Positions 20,921 through 31,872 of a stretch of DNA of 64,000 nucleotides are shown here, piece by piece. Within the stretch, counting starts at the first letter, position 1; every line of letters begins with the position of its first letter. The position numbers and the translations under genes were made by a program. Origin of the DNA: Ariolimax columbianus (lineage: Eukaryota; Mollusca; Gastropoda; Stylommatophora; Arionidae); the NCBI GenBank assembly GCA_036924085.1, contig JAVGWX010000007.1, forward strand, positions 34,337,953-34,401,952, given 5' to 3'. The notes under the pieces were generated by a model, which worked only from the letters and a program-made list of their open reading frames with translations, was not told the DNA's origin and made no database searches.

Positions 20921-22445
20921 AATAAAGATGGCAATGCACTGACAGAAAGCAAGGATATACTGGAGAGATGGAAGAACTACTTCAAATAAATGTATGAAAA
21001 CACCGGAGGCTGCTCCATTACAATGCCTACGCCACCTGATCCAGAGCCATAATCTAGTATAGAAGAGGTCCATTTTGCAATACAAGGTTTGAAGAAAGGG
21101 ATCACCAGAATGCGATGATATTCCCAGTGAATTTATTCAAGCAGGAGGGGAAGCCAGCGTCAGCATCTATCATGTACTATGTAGGAAGGTCTGGCACAGT
21201 GCAATATGGCTAAGAGCATGGGCAATATCTGTTTATGAAGCTTCTGCCCAAGAAAGGTGACTTGAAGCAATGTACCAATTATCAAACCATAATAAGTCAT
21301 GCCAGCAAAATAATTTTTTGGATCATCATGAAGAGGTTAGAAAACAAGATCAATGCGATGTCCATGTAGCACATGCAGGATTTAGAAAAAGTAAGGATAC
21401 GAGCGATCACATCCTCAAACATAAGAAATATTATAGAAAAACGCAGAAAGTACAATGTCGATATACACACTTGCTTTATAGATTACACGGAAGCGTTCGA
21501 TTATGTACATTACCAAGTGCTGTGAAACCTAATGAGAGACCTAATGCACTTTATTAAATTGATCGAATCATTATACCAGGAACAACATGCTGCAGTCAGA
21601 AAAGCCGGCAAAACGGCAGACTGGTTCAAAGTTTTAAAAGGGTGCAAGACAGGGATGTATACTCTCCCCTTATCTATTCAATATAAATGCTGAATCTTTA
21701 ACGAGGAACGTCAAAAACAATGGAAATTATGACATATTTGAGCCATTAACAATCGGTGGGAATGAGACTAGAACGGATGATCGTGTCGGTAAAACAACAC
21801 AGTGAAGACCGAAATCTTATACCTGAATATAAGTAAAACAACCAAAAGTTATTCTAGAACGACAGGAAATTGAGAAAGTCATAAGATTTGAGTACTTCAG
21901 CTCAATTATAAGCAACAATAGTGATTGCCTGAAGGAAACCAGACAGAGAATAGTTATGGCAATGCAGAGGTTGAATAAAATGAGAAACTTATGGCAGAAC
22001 TCTAATAAAATGACGAACGTTAAAATCCTGCGAACTTGCATCTTTCCGGTAGCAACGTTCAGATGTGAAACGTTGACCACCACACAAACACTTAAGAGAA
22101 GAATTGAATCTTTAGAACTAAAAGGCTACAGGAGGGTGCTCAAAATGCAATAGACAGCAAAAAGGAAAAATGGATATATCCTAAAAGAAAATTGGTTAGT
22201 AAACAATATCTTGTCCAGAGTGCTAACATATTTTGGCCACATCAAATGCTATAATAACCCGGAGAGGATGATACTGGAGGGTATGGTGCCTAGAAAGTTG
22301 GGTAGAGGCAGACCAAAGAGAAGATGGACACAAGACATCAGGGAGGTCCTGAAGATGACAGAGGCGGGAGTTCTGGCTAGAGATTGAGAGTCTTACAGAT
22401 CGGCTGTTGTGAGAGCGACATTCTGGAAAAGACATGCTACATGAT
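20921..22445 (+). pseudogene. Decayed LINE, RT to 3' end
   Basis: Plus-strand remnant with dense stops. Blocks in order: ESKDILERWKNYFK (20960), a KLLPKKGD-like block near 21240, ALVDYTEAFDYVHY-like RT motif near 21470-21510, IKLIESLYQEQHAAVR (21555), and a thumb with NIVDH..TQTLKRRIESLELKGYRR (22075-22135). The 3' end near 22345-22440 reads EDRGGSSG..R and ends with GACATGCTACATGAT. The same 3' block is at 25316-25830 (minus) and 41640-41750 (plus). Confidence 0.7.
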
Positions 22446-22939
22446 TATTTGATTTTCTCCATTTTGCAAAAAGAATTTTAAAAATCCTAAATGATGTGTT
22501 AAAAAAGCACATAGTTTAATCAAGTTTAATCAAGTGTGCTAGCATTAAAAAAAAAAAGTTATAGATGATGATATCAAGTGTAATCTCCACATCGAAAGAT
22601 GGATCTCCAACATCCTTTGTCTCTTGCCTGGATGGCATACTAAGTCAGATATCAATCCATCTCTTTATATTGTCTTCCCATTTATAGCACCGTCTTCTTC
22701 TTACCTACCTACAGTTCACCTTTCCCTTAAACATTGTGTCATTGTTTTTTTATGTCTAAAATATTTTATTTGCCGAATTGTTATTACCCTCACTAATTTT
22801 CTGAGTAAATTAGAAAAAAGTTCCAAACAACATATTCGAGATAAAAAACAACTGAAGTTAAATATACAACAAAGACAAAAATATCATAATCTCATCATAT
22901 TGTCTTTTTCACATTTTAGTCCCCTGCTGTCTTTCAAGA
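22446..22939 (-). other. Mostly unassigned; LINE 3' scrap at 22560-22710
   Basis: 22710-22560 on the minus strand gives AIQARDKGCWRSIFRCG, a pattern like the DR..WR end of RTE-like LINEs. The rest is AT-rich with nothing recognised. Confidence 0.35.
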
Positions 22940-23215
22940 TACCTGTTTATGGGAAATACTTTAGGAGTAAACCCTAAGGAAAAATCTGCATCTTGTGATA
23001 TCTCCAGTCAACTCAATAATGTCTTGCCACTGGCCAAAGGTACATCAGAACGAGAAAGTGAGGTTGACACAAATCTTCCTCCTTTTAATCCAAATCTCTG
23101 CGTGTTACCCATTAAAGAAGACAGAGTAAAAGGAAAAGGTTGTCCACATGGCTGAACAGAGAGAGTGGTCATCATCACAAGTGATGGACGAATATTATCT
23201 ATTCAGTCCTCAAGG
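22940..23215 (+). repeat. Dispersed repeat, pair with 48771-49045
   Basis: About 275 bp starting TACCTGTTTATGGGAAA and ending near GTGATGGACGAA match 48771-49045 in the same orientation, with point changes and small indels. Shared blocks include GGAGTAAACCCT, TTGCCACTGGCCAAAGGTA and GGCTGAACA.AGAGAGTGGT. Not coding in either copy. It may be the reverse complement of a LINE 3' region, but I cannot assign it. Confidence 0.7.
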
Positions 23216-23254
23216 AATAATAGTCTTCAGTCAGATCTCTTCAGGGATCAAGAC

Positions 23255-23604
23255 GCTAAGCAGCGCATGAGCTACAGTGGTCAGCGACCCATAGCTGACT
23301 GCTAGCGTCAGGGCCAGCGAACCAGAGCTGCCAAGACCCTTCTACACCTCCACGCTGTCATCCTGGATAACAGGCTGCAGCAGGGCAGACTGGCTAAGGA
23401 GAAGGGATCAAAGAGGGAATGCTAACCCGGTACTAAAAAAATGCTTGCTGAAGTCGGATGTGTTGGACCGAAAGGTGCAAATATCACAGTCAAGCTGTAA
23501 ACTACGACACAACACATTCCGTTCTCTGGACTACATTCTGCTACTTAAGCCGTTTCAGGGTATGGTAGCGGGAGATTTAGAACGAACGAAGAAGAAGAAG
23601 AAGA
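23255..23604 (+). mobile_element. SINE-like repeat with (GAA)n tail
   Basis: Noncoding repeat ending in CGAACGAAGAAGAAGAAGAAG, nearly the terminus of the 18S-LINE (CGTACGAAGAAGAAG). Its body resembles two other copies at 29391 and 34803 (CATAGCTGACTGCTAGCGTCAGGG against CATAACTGGCTGCTTGCATCAGGG). Its right half resembles the LINE leader at about 4485-4600 (GCTGAAGTCGGATG against GTTGAAATCGGATG). Left boundary approximate; no clear target duplication seen. Confidence 0.7.
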
Positions 23605-24574
23605 TCTCTCCAAATCTTAAGCAAACTGACTTAATTTCTTTCTCATGTCTTCTAATGACTTTCTAATTGTCTTCAATTTTGTCACATGAAAGTGTAAACA
23701 GTTTTGCATGAAAGATTACAGAATAGTAGTTATAATTTAAAAAATAAAATAAAATCAGACCAGCAGAAAATCAACCACTTTGAAATCCATAAAAAATAAA
23801 TGCCTACAGAAATGCAAACATCTTTGGGATCGACTCCAGCCTAAAAAAATTACCCAGAACAACTTTTGGAAGGAAAAGGTGGTAGATGTCATGCTGCCAA
23901 TATCACTTTTAGTGTGCTCTGGTCAATAAAATATGGACCTAACATCATATTCCCAATGTGTCACAGTGTGTTAATGGGATCTTTTACCTATTGTGATGAG
24001 TGATTACTGCAACATAGAACCACAAATTACCAGCATAGCAGAAGTGAGCAAGTGGTAATCTGTAGACTCTGCATGGTACACACAACAGAGATTCCATTTG
24101 TTCAAGAACTGAAGATAAGAGTTGCAGATGAATATGATTATGGCACTGATAACATGAGAGCTGAACATCCCACTACAAAAGTAGTGAAAATATACGAAAA
24201 CAGAGAAAGCACATATGATCATCATCAGCACAATTCCTTGACAAGCTCTCTGGAGATGTCAATGATCTCATGATGCCACTGCTTTCCTTTGACAAATTCA
24301 AGTCTGAAAGCTTTGAAGAAGAAGAATGAATAAAACAATGACTTGGAAACCACCATTTTTTGGGTTTTAATTTAAAACAGGGTAAAAAGGCAGCAGGAAA
24401 ATGCCACCTGGGAGTCATGGCACAAATGCACTCTCCTTCAAGAAAGCTAAAGAGCTGAAACACTTGCAAAAGTGGGAAGATGATTTTTGGTGACCATTTT
24501 GTTTCCTGTTGCAGCTCTCCCAAATGCTTCCTATTGTGAAATTAAGGCTCAATGTTGTCTTTATGTGTGTGTGT
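23605..24574. other. AT-rich DNA without recognised gene
   Basis: Short open frames only (for example 24052-24273 plus), with no motif and no convincing splice pair. Confidence 0.35.
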
Positions 24575-24610
24575 ATATATCTATCTATATATATATATAT
24601 ATATATATAC
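24575..24610. repeat. (TA)n microsatellite next to the mariner
   Basis: TATATATCTATCTATATATATATATATATATATATAC, immediately left of the mariner terminus; a TA-rich site suits TA-targeting mariners. Confidence 0.85.
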
Positions 24611-24611
24611 A

Positions 24612-25310
24612 AGGGGCGTTCAAATCATACCAGGACTTTTTGTTCAAGTTCTACCTGAATGAGTTATAGCGTGCTGGAACTACTATCATCAGTAAGGGGC
24701 ACTTGTGTCCTATTACTGCTAGGTGGCCTACTTGCCATGGGCCAGTCACATGACAGATACATAAAAATGGGGGACAACACTGTTAGTGCTTGCATGGAAC
24801 AGCGTGTTGTGATGAAGTTTCTTGTGAAGGAAGGCGTAAAACCTGCGAAAATTTTCAACCCCGTGGTACCAATATCAACAGTGAATACGCATTTTGAGTG
24901 ATGTGTATATCTTTGGAAAAAAACGGCCTGGTTTGATCACAAAAGGCATCCTGCTCCTGCAAGATAACGGTCAACCTCATACAGCTCTTTGCACTATGTG
25001 CCATCTGCAGCAACTTGACTGAGAGGTATTGCTACATTCACCTTATAGCCCATATCTCGCTACAAGCGATTTCCACCTGTTTGGACCCTTAAAAGAATTC
25101 CTAGGAGGTCAGCATTTCAGAAGTGATAACGAAGTGAAACAAGCTGTCATGGATTAGTTCAGACATACTGACAAATCTTTTTACGCTGAAGCTTTTCAAG
25201 CATTACTTAAACACTGGCATAAGTGGATGCATGCACGTTGCATGAGATTATATCACAAAAATTGATGGCATTTCAACAGTTGAAAAAAAATGTTTTTTTC
25301 CTTACAATGT
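24612..25310 (+). mobile_element. Internally deleted mariner-like transposon
   Basis: Starts AGGGGCGTTCAAATCATACC, a mariner-type terminus. 24767-24901 encodes the N-terminal DNA-binding start (ACMEQRVVMKFLVKEGVKPAKI). It then jumps to the C-terminal catalytic part: LLQDNGQPHTAL (Asp at 24963) and SPYLATSDFHLFGPLKEFLGG, whose Asp is 34 residues after the first, giving the second and third acidic residues of a DD34D mariner. The middle, with the first catalytic Asp, is deleted, and there are stops. No right terminal repeat is visible because a LINE abuts at 25316. Confidence 0.85.
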
Positions 25311-25315
25311 AACTC

Positions 25316-25830
25316 CTGCTAATGTTATTATCATCTTCAGGACCTCCGTGATGTATTGTGTCCATTTTCTATTCGGTCTGTCTCTGCCCCGCTTTCCAGG
25401 CACCATACCCTCTAGTATTGTACTCTCCAGGCAATTATGACGTTTGATGTGGCCAAAATATTTTAGCTTTTTGGACAAAATATTGCCTACTAACCAATTT
25501 TCCTCAATATCCAGTTATTTTAGGATATCTCCATTTGTCCTTTTCGCTATCCATAGTATTTTGAGCACCCTCCTGTAGTCTTTTAGTTCAAAAGATTTAA
25601 TCCTTCTCTTAAGTATTTGTGTGGTGGTCCACATTTCACATCCGTACGTTGCCATCAGGAAGATGTAAATTCGCAGGATTTTTATATTCATCATAACCAA
25701 CGTTGATATATTCAAGAAATTCATTGCTAAGACAACAGGAATAAGCTGCAGCAGAATCATAATTTTTCGTCTTTCTTGTAGAATGTTTAGACAGTTAAAA
25801 AAAAAAGGATTATTCTGTGACGTCATTACC
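25316..25830 (-). pseudogene. LINE 3' fragment
   Basis: Minus-strand end of the LINE family at 20921-22445. Translation includes MNIKILRIYIFLMATYGCEMW, TTQILKRRIKSFELKDYRRVLK and a KRTNGDILK block, then the basic GRGRDR-like tail. Broken frames. Confidence 0.75.
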
Positions 25831-25929
25831 TTAAATATGGTCCTAAAAATATATATTTCTTTTGTTTAAGGTGAATTGAGACACAAGTGCAGGGAAACAA
25901 ATAATAATAATAATAACATTAGGGATACG

Positions 25930-26370
25930 ATCAGAGTACCAACTTGGAAATTCTGTTGTTATTATTAAAAACTGCCAGCTCTTCATGCTCTACTGTCTGA
26001 ACTGAGTAACCATCACAAGATTGTCATGCAGTGGATGCCATCATATTGTGAAATACCAAGAAACATGAGAGCAGATCGACTGACAAAAGAGGGTGCTTGC
26101 TACACACAAGTAACTGAAGGTACCATTTACTTGCAAATAAAAAAGAATGATTAAACCAATCAGGGAGCCACCAACATTAACACAAGATGATTACCATGTG
26201 ATAAACACACAAGCACAAATTGGTGTGTTGCATCTCATAACAGGACACAATCAACTCCGCAGCCACATATCTACACAAAATTGAAGATTGGTTACTTAGT
26301 CATTTGTACATGTGGGCAGGCACCCCAGACTACAAAGCATATACTACAGAACTGCCCTAAATATAATCAT
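25930..26370 (+). pseudogene. RNase H LINE C-terminal fragment
   Basis: Plus strand. HHKIVMQWMPSYCEIPRNMRADRLTKEGA corresponds to the last RNase H motif (His replaced by Tyr in the PSHC position). Further on KLKIGYLVICTCGQAPQTTKHILQNCPKY keeps the C-terminal C-x-C-G...H-x4-C knuckle. Related to the 15100-16440 family. It ends where a minus-strand LINE begins. Confidence 0.75.
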
Positions 26371-26920
26371 CAGGTGCCCTGTCGGTTGGCTTTGGTGATC
26401 ATCGACCTCCATTCATTTCTATCATGTGTGTCTTTTACCAACTCTGTTGTTGATTGTCACCTTCTCTCAGGCTGTCCAGCATCTTCACTCTCGAATTTCT
26501 TCTTTCTCTCTTTCCTGCTATCGTTCCTGTTGTCACAACGTGCTCCAAGCCACCTCTTCTCATAACATGCCCCAAAAAAGATAATTGCCTTGTTCTGATC
26601 CTTGCAATAAGTTGTCTTTGTTCCTCTTCGAGTACTATATCATTAGTCTTCTTTGCAGTCTATGGGATCCGTAGCATTCTTCTGTAAAACCACATCCGGT
26701 TGCTTCCAAATAACTAAGCACTTGCTTGCTAAATGTCCATGATTCAGTGCCATATGTCAGTACTGGTTCCATTTTTCACCTAAAGACTAGTTTTCTCAGT
26801 TCCAGCAACAAGGTTTTGTTGCACAATAGTGCAATAGTGGTCTCAAAGACAGATTTTGCTTGGGCTATTCTGCATTTTATTTCGTAATTGCATCTTTCAT
26901 TTTCTTCGCCGTTTGCACTT
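26371..26920 (-). pseudogene. RTE-like LINE C-terminal fragment
   Basis: Minus strand: RIPQTAKKTNDIVLEEEQRQLIARIRTRQLSF followed by a GRVRRNSRVKML-like basic stretch and DRNEWRSMI. Same type as the fragment at 1-660 (QRQLIAKVRSRQSSFFGH). Confidence 0.7.
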
Positions 26921-26924
26921 GAAT

Positions 26925-27410
26925 AATTGCATCTATCTCCCTCATAAACCTGGTGGTCCTTCTCAGGCCTGTCTCATCGCCATACAGTTTATCTCACAAT
27001 TTGGTTGGGGAGGGCCATGTGGAGGAATCCACTGAATTTTTACTTTATTGAAATTATGGCTTACATTCGTGAGTGCCTCAGCCTCAGTTCTCGAGACATT
27101 TAAGAATTTTCCAGTAGCCACAGAGATATGGATTTCTTGTCCATTATTTAATTTTGTGAAAACGTGTCCTCCATTTTAAAAATAGATTTCATTGCTGATC
27201 CATCTGTATATATGCTGGTCCATTCTGTGGCTGGATAGGTTTCTTGAATATGTTCTAAAGCTATATGTTTTCTTGAATATGTTCTAAAGCTATTTGTTTT
27301 CTCTCGAGTTCTGTTTGTGTGCCTTTTGTCATCATTTCTGGTAATTGTGTTCTCTTCCATGGTGGAAATATGCTGCTTGTCTTTAGTGCTCTACCGTTAT
27401 ATTTTCAAGT
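26925..27410 (-). pseudogene. RNase H LINE fragment, N-terminal RNase H part
   Basis: Minus strand: EHIQETYPATEWTSIYTDGSAMKSIFK, the first RNase H motif, then LNNGQEIHISVATGKFLNVSRTEAEAL with the Glu motif, and a decayed VKIQWIPPHG. With 25930-26370 these may be two halves of one inverted or rearranged copy. A related scrap is at 30240-30335. Confidence 0.7.
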
Positions 27411-27419
27411 GAACGAAAG

Positions 27420-28555
27420 AAGAATAAGAAATTATATATATATTTTGGAAGTAGCTATTTCTTACACATGAATGATTTGAGTTTGGGAAGATTAGGAAAA
27501 TTATGGACTGAGCAGGTGTCATATTAAATTTATAATTTGATATTTAAATATTTAATTAGATTTTATACCAGATATAGCTTACATTTAATTGCTTGATTAC
27601 AGACATGAATAGTAAATATAAAATGTCACATTCCATGATGCAAGCAGTAAGAAAAATAAGACAAAAAGTGCAATGTTAATGTTCAGGTGGGATTAAAAAT
27701 AAACAAGAATAATATCCAATCAAGGTCTGCTAATTAATAATAACAAATAGCTGTATTCAATAGAAAGCCACAAAGGTTTGCAAAACGTTTCATACTAGAA
27801 TTAAACCAACAGCATCACTAAACATACATTGTATACGTTTGAAATATACACTTTCATTTTAAAAAGTGAAGCAGCCCCAAAATACATGTTTGAAAGAAAA
27901 ACTGCTTAATACTTCACTTTTAATCATCTAATGTGTAGTTCAGTTACATCTGCTATATGCCATTTATCTGCAGCAACTATATATTTTATTGTGCTGAAAG
28001 TTGCAACCAATTGAATCAAAATGTAAAGATCATATACTACAAATTACCACACACACATAATCACAAATATCAACTTCTTGTTTTAAGGAAAACAAAAATT
28101 ATCTTCATGGTGCTTATACCCATTGTTGGGGGATAAAGGGGAGAAAGGGCAGAATGAATGGTGGAGAGGAATAAAGGCTATTTGTTGTCCTTGCAGTCAT
28201 TACATAATGTGCACTCTAAAATAGAAAAATTACACTTTACGAGGACTTTCAGCCTGTGCCCCATTAGTACAGACACCTTTGTCCAAGACATTTGGCCACT
28301 GTCTTCTCTTTTTTTTCAGAACACACCATAAAGTGTAACAATTTCTGTTTCTTGTCTTGATGGTACACTTAAACAGACTTTCTTCTGTAACTCTTGATTA
28401 AAATTGCAGCATTCCCTTTACTCATTTGCCTTATAATCTACCGTTAAATATTGTTTTTCAAAAAGTGATATATCTGTTTGTAAGTCTAACATATTAACTT
28501 GCATAAATTGTACGCCTTTCATTAATTTTATTTGCATTTCAAGGTTTTCCCAAAA
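27420..28555. other. AT-rich DNA, no gene seen
   Basis: Only short chance frames. Position between candidate exons suggests intron. Confidence 0.4.
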
Positions 28556-28559
28556 ATGA

Positions 28560-29000
28560 TTATTTTCAACCTATCTTTGCAGAGTACACAAAGGTGCTCC
28601 AATATACATCCATTTATATGTTTAATTTTTGCTTCACATTTGAACTATTAACTGGCATATCTTTTACATTCTCGTTATTAATTATCAACCCATAAACATC
28701 ACTGTATTGTTTGGTTGGTCCTATAATTCTTTCCAATGTAGTCTCAAACCAAAACCAACTCCAAGATTGCAAGTTTAATGATTTGCAGTAGTCACCTTCT
28801 AAGCTTCGTATTCTTTTTCTTCCCTGAACCATAACTGAAGATGTTATTTAGAGTAACATCTCATTTTATTATGAATTGCCTTAATTTTCAATAAGACATT
28901 TCTTTGTTTCACAAATGGTTGCTTCAGCTTAAATACTATACCGCCTACACATTTTTTGAATGACATGATTGTGTCTAGCCATCCATTATAGTGCTATGAT
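28560..29000 (-). pseudogene. Unidentified coding remnant
   Basis: Minus strand, broken by stops and one shift: MSFKKCVGGIVFKLKQPFV near 28965-28910, then RKRIRSLEGDYCKSLNLQSW and TTLERIIGPTKQYSDVYGLI at 28832-28614. The composition is protein-like and longer than chance for this AT-rich DNA, but I recognise no family; it may be a transposon ORF or a decayed gene. Confidence 0.35.
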
Positions 29001-29390
29001 TATACTCTTTTTAGCACAGTTATTGTTTGAAGACCAATTAAGCAATGAACTTAAAAGTTATGTGCAAATATTCACATTTTCTCCCATTTATGCAGAAAAT
29101 GCTTTTGTATCTAGGAGCATTCATATTTTAGATGCTCTAATTTTAGAGAGGCCTATTTCTAATATACTGAACAATACTTCTTCGACTCAGTGTTTACAAA
29201 AAATTATCTCAGGTGGCAGAACAAGTTATAGATAGTAACTAAGAATTGTAGGTATCAGGTACTTCATCAGTCACTAGTAACAGCTGCTATAATAATAAAT
29301 AACGTGAAACTGAAATGACTGTTTTTGATCTTGTTCCAGCAAGAATAGAGCACTGAGATGAATTTGTGGTTCAGAAGATGCAGTAATAAA

Positions 29391-29600
29391 TGAGCTGACA
29401 GCAGCCAATGACTCATAGCTAGTTTTATGCGTCGAGGTAACTGATTAAGAGCCTATTTCACCTCCAGGTGGTTGCCCTGTAAATAGAATGCACCTATGCA
29501 GCCTAGCTAAGAGATTATAGGGATCATTGGGGGAAGACAAACCTGATCCCAAAAATGTATGAAATCACATTTTAGATTGAAAGATGCAGACATTGAAGTC
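29391..29600 (+). mobile_element. SINE-like repeat, diverged fragment
   Basis: TGAGCTGACAGCAG..ATGACTCATAGCTAG matches the start of the 34803 copy, and GGGGAAGACAAACCTGATCCC plus AGATGCAGACATTGAAG match its right half. No (GAA)n tail retained. Confidence 0.6.
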
Positions 29601-30235
29601 TTTCTGTGATGAGAGCCAGAGAAAAACAATTTTTTTTTCTAAATAACCTAGCAAAGGAAAGCATGAATTAAAAAAATGTAATTACTTTGAAAACCTTTTA
29701 CCCTTTACTGAAATGTGTGCATGCTTTGGGATTGCCTGTAGATCAAAGAACTTGAAAAAAAAAACTACAGTTTCAGTTGGATATTGAGATTAATGCATTT
29801 TTCATCTTTCTTCATGTTTATCCACTTGGTTGGACATTTTGTGTTAAATTGTTTTACAATCTCTGCTGTTCACAATAAGTAAATACACTCAATTTATGTC
29901 TTCTCTCTAGTGATACCACGCTTCTCTTTTGGAAAAATGTACATTACCTCTAATACGGTACATAATGCCCTACATTCTTGTCTGCTTTATTATCTCATGA
30001 TACAAAACGCCAACAAAGTCACAGAAAAAGGCTTTGCAGGCCATGAGAATGAGACCCCATCATTATATCACTGTCTTACCTTAAAACTAAATTATTACTT
30101 TTCCATTGATATTTCTTAATTTTTGTGTGTCAAATAAACTAATTTAGCATTTAAAAAAGACATTAAAAAAAATGTAAATGTCATGATCATGTGATTTCAA
30201 TGTAAATTTTACAAGAAATTCTCCTTTCTCTTAGT
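29601..30235. other. AT-rich DNA, no gene seen
   Basis: No motif, splice pair or repeat recognised. Confidence 0.4.
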
Positions 30236-30239
30236 AATT

Positions 30240-30335
30240 CACTCTCAAATAATCACATCTATTTCCCTCACATACTTGTCGAGATGTGTTTCAGGTTTCT
30301 TTCATCACCATACAGTTGATCTCTTAATTGGATTA
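30240..30335 (-). pseudogene. Scrap of RNase H LINE
   Basis: ATCTATTTCCCTCACATACTTGTCG...CATACAGTTGATCTC parallels 26935-26995 (ATCTATCTCCCTCATAAACC...CATACAGTTTATCTC). A short diverged match to the minus-strand LINE there. Confidence 0.5.
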
Positions 30336-30539
30336 GAAACGATCCTGTGACTCCATTATCTCGTGGAACTGGCAGACCTGGAGGTCACGTTCTATTGTTT
30401 GTTTGTTATCCCGACATGGGGACAGGTCAGTGTTACCAATGACAATAAATGAAACTTCGAGCTGCTTTCAAAGTGTTTGTATAATTTATGAACTACCAAT
30501 CTCCTTTTCAATTATCAACAAGTGATGCCTTTTACGTGT

Positions 30540-30765
30540 AGTATGCATGCCTGACAACAGATGGACACGTAGAACAATGTTTTGGTGGCCATATGCCTGT
30601 ACACATCCACAGGGTCATCCACCTATGCGATGGCGGGATGGACTGACCAAAGACCTAGGCCTGCATTTGTGCAGTATTGCAAAAGGTTGGGTTGTATACA
30701 TAAAATTGTTGGCTTCCTTGTATACGGCACATCTGTTAGACTGACGCCAAGGATAATGTGATGTG
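30540..30765 (+). pseudogene. LINE 3' fragment
   Basis: Plus strand: MPDNRWTRRTMFWWP and GHPPMRWRDGLTKDLGL, the last residues of an RTE-like LINE. Nucleotide match to 42580-42790 (GGACTGACCAAAGACCTAGGCCTGCAT). Confidence 0.7.
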
Positions 30766-30952
30766 TTTTAATCTAAAAAGTAGAACTAAACTCTTTCACA
30801 GGTCATTATATAACTTCAGGTCTTCTGTTTTCAAATGATGGTAAATACGAAAGCAAAAAAATCAAGAATAGCATATCTCTTGAGTCAATCTGCAATTCTT
30901 TTAGAATACAATGCACTTACTTAAAGGACTGTACTTAAGAATCAATACTTAC

Positions 30953-30973
30953 ATCGACGAAACTTTTGTTTGA
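30953..30973 (-). CDS. Candidate 21-nt microexon of the host gene
   Basis: On the minus strand, an acceptor with a T-rich tract (TTATTTCATTTCTTAG) and a strong donor (GTAAGTATT) enclose TCAAACAAAAGTTTCGTCGAT. Its length is a multiple of three, so it keeps the phase between the candidate exons at 41907 and 14247, and the joined frame stays open through it. Such a short exon could be chance; the strength of both borders is the only evidence. Confidence 0.3.
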
Positions 30974-31386
30974 CTAAGAAATGAAATAACCAGTGTCAGT
31001 GCAAACTTTAGTAAATTAGCAGTTGTATAGAAATGTTATCAATCTTATGTTTAAACTGTTCTCTAATCACAAGTGCACAAATGCAGAGACTGATTAATCT
31101 TACCAACTTTATACTGTCTTACAATCTGAATGATAAATGTTCTGTGTACTGAAACAGTCTTATTTGTATTTCAAATAATGTTCAGAATTCACATTAACTA
31201 CTATACATTTCAAGATGTTTCTCTGCATAAAAAAAAGAGATGTATGTGACTTTCTTTTTAGCACTTTTATATCTGCACTTGTATCTCATGTAACTATATT
31301 AAATTGCACTTTGACTTTATTCGCTTCAGTGAAGTTTTACTTTGATATATTTTATTGTTTTGTGTGGCCGATGTGCTATTTAAATA
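30974..31386. other. AT-rich DNA, probable intron
   Basis: No gene or repeat recognised. Confidence 0.4.
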
Positions 31387-31407
31387 ACCCCCCCCCCCCC
31401 CCCCCCC
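31387..31407. repeat. Poly-C tract
   Basis: About 20 C residues in an AT-rich setting; no LINE context recognised here. Confidence 0.9.
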
Positions 31408-31872
31408 ATGTATTTACTTTGTCCTACATGTGCTTATAACTATGATAGCAATGCCTGTGAAGTAAAGATTTTCTCAGTGTTTCTATAAGTTTTACTAGAT
31501 TGATTCTGTTCTTTAATTTTTTTTAAGTTTCCAGTTGAACCAATATAAATAGTTCTAGGGACAAAATATATCTCACAAATTCACATTAATTTGGACCAGA
31601 GAATGCCCATATAACAGTGAATGGAAACCTGCAGAGCTAAATTAATTATGTGTACTATTAGATAATATTAGGTAGCCATTTATTTATTAATGTTATAAAT
31701 AGATACACATCAACAACCAGCAGATGTGACATTCTTCTTCTACTTACAATCCCCCCTCAAAATGAATTATTTACTCTTTTATTCCTGCATCATATGTTTT
31801 TGAGCCTTCTTTCAAACTGAGAAGGCTACTCCACATTCAGCAGGCATCTGACCTGAGTTAATGGTGAGGTGT
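31408..31872. other. AT-rich DNA left of the minisatellite
   Basis: No gene or repeat recognised. Confidence 0.4.
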
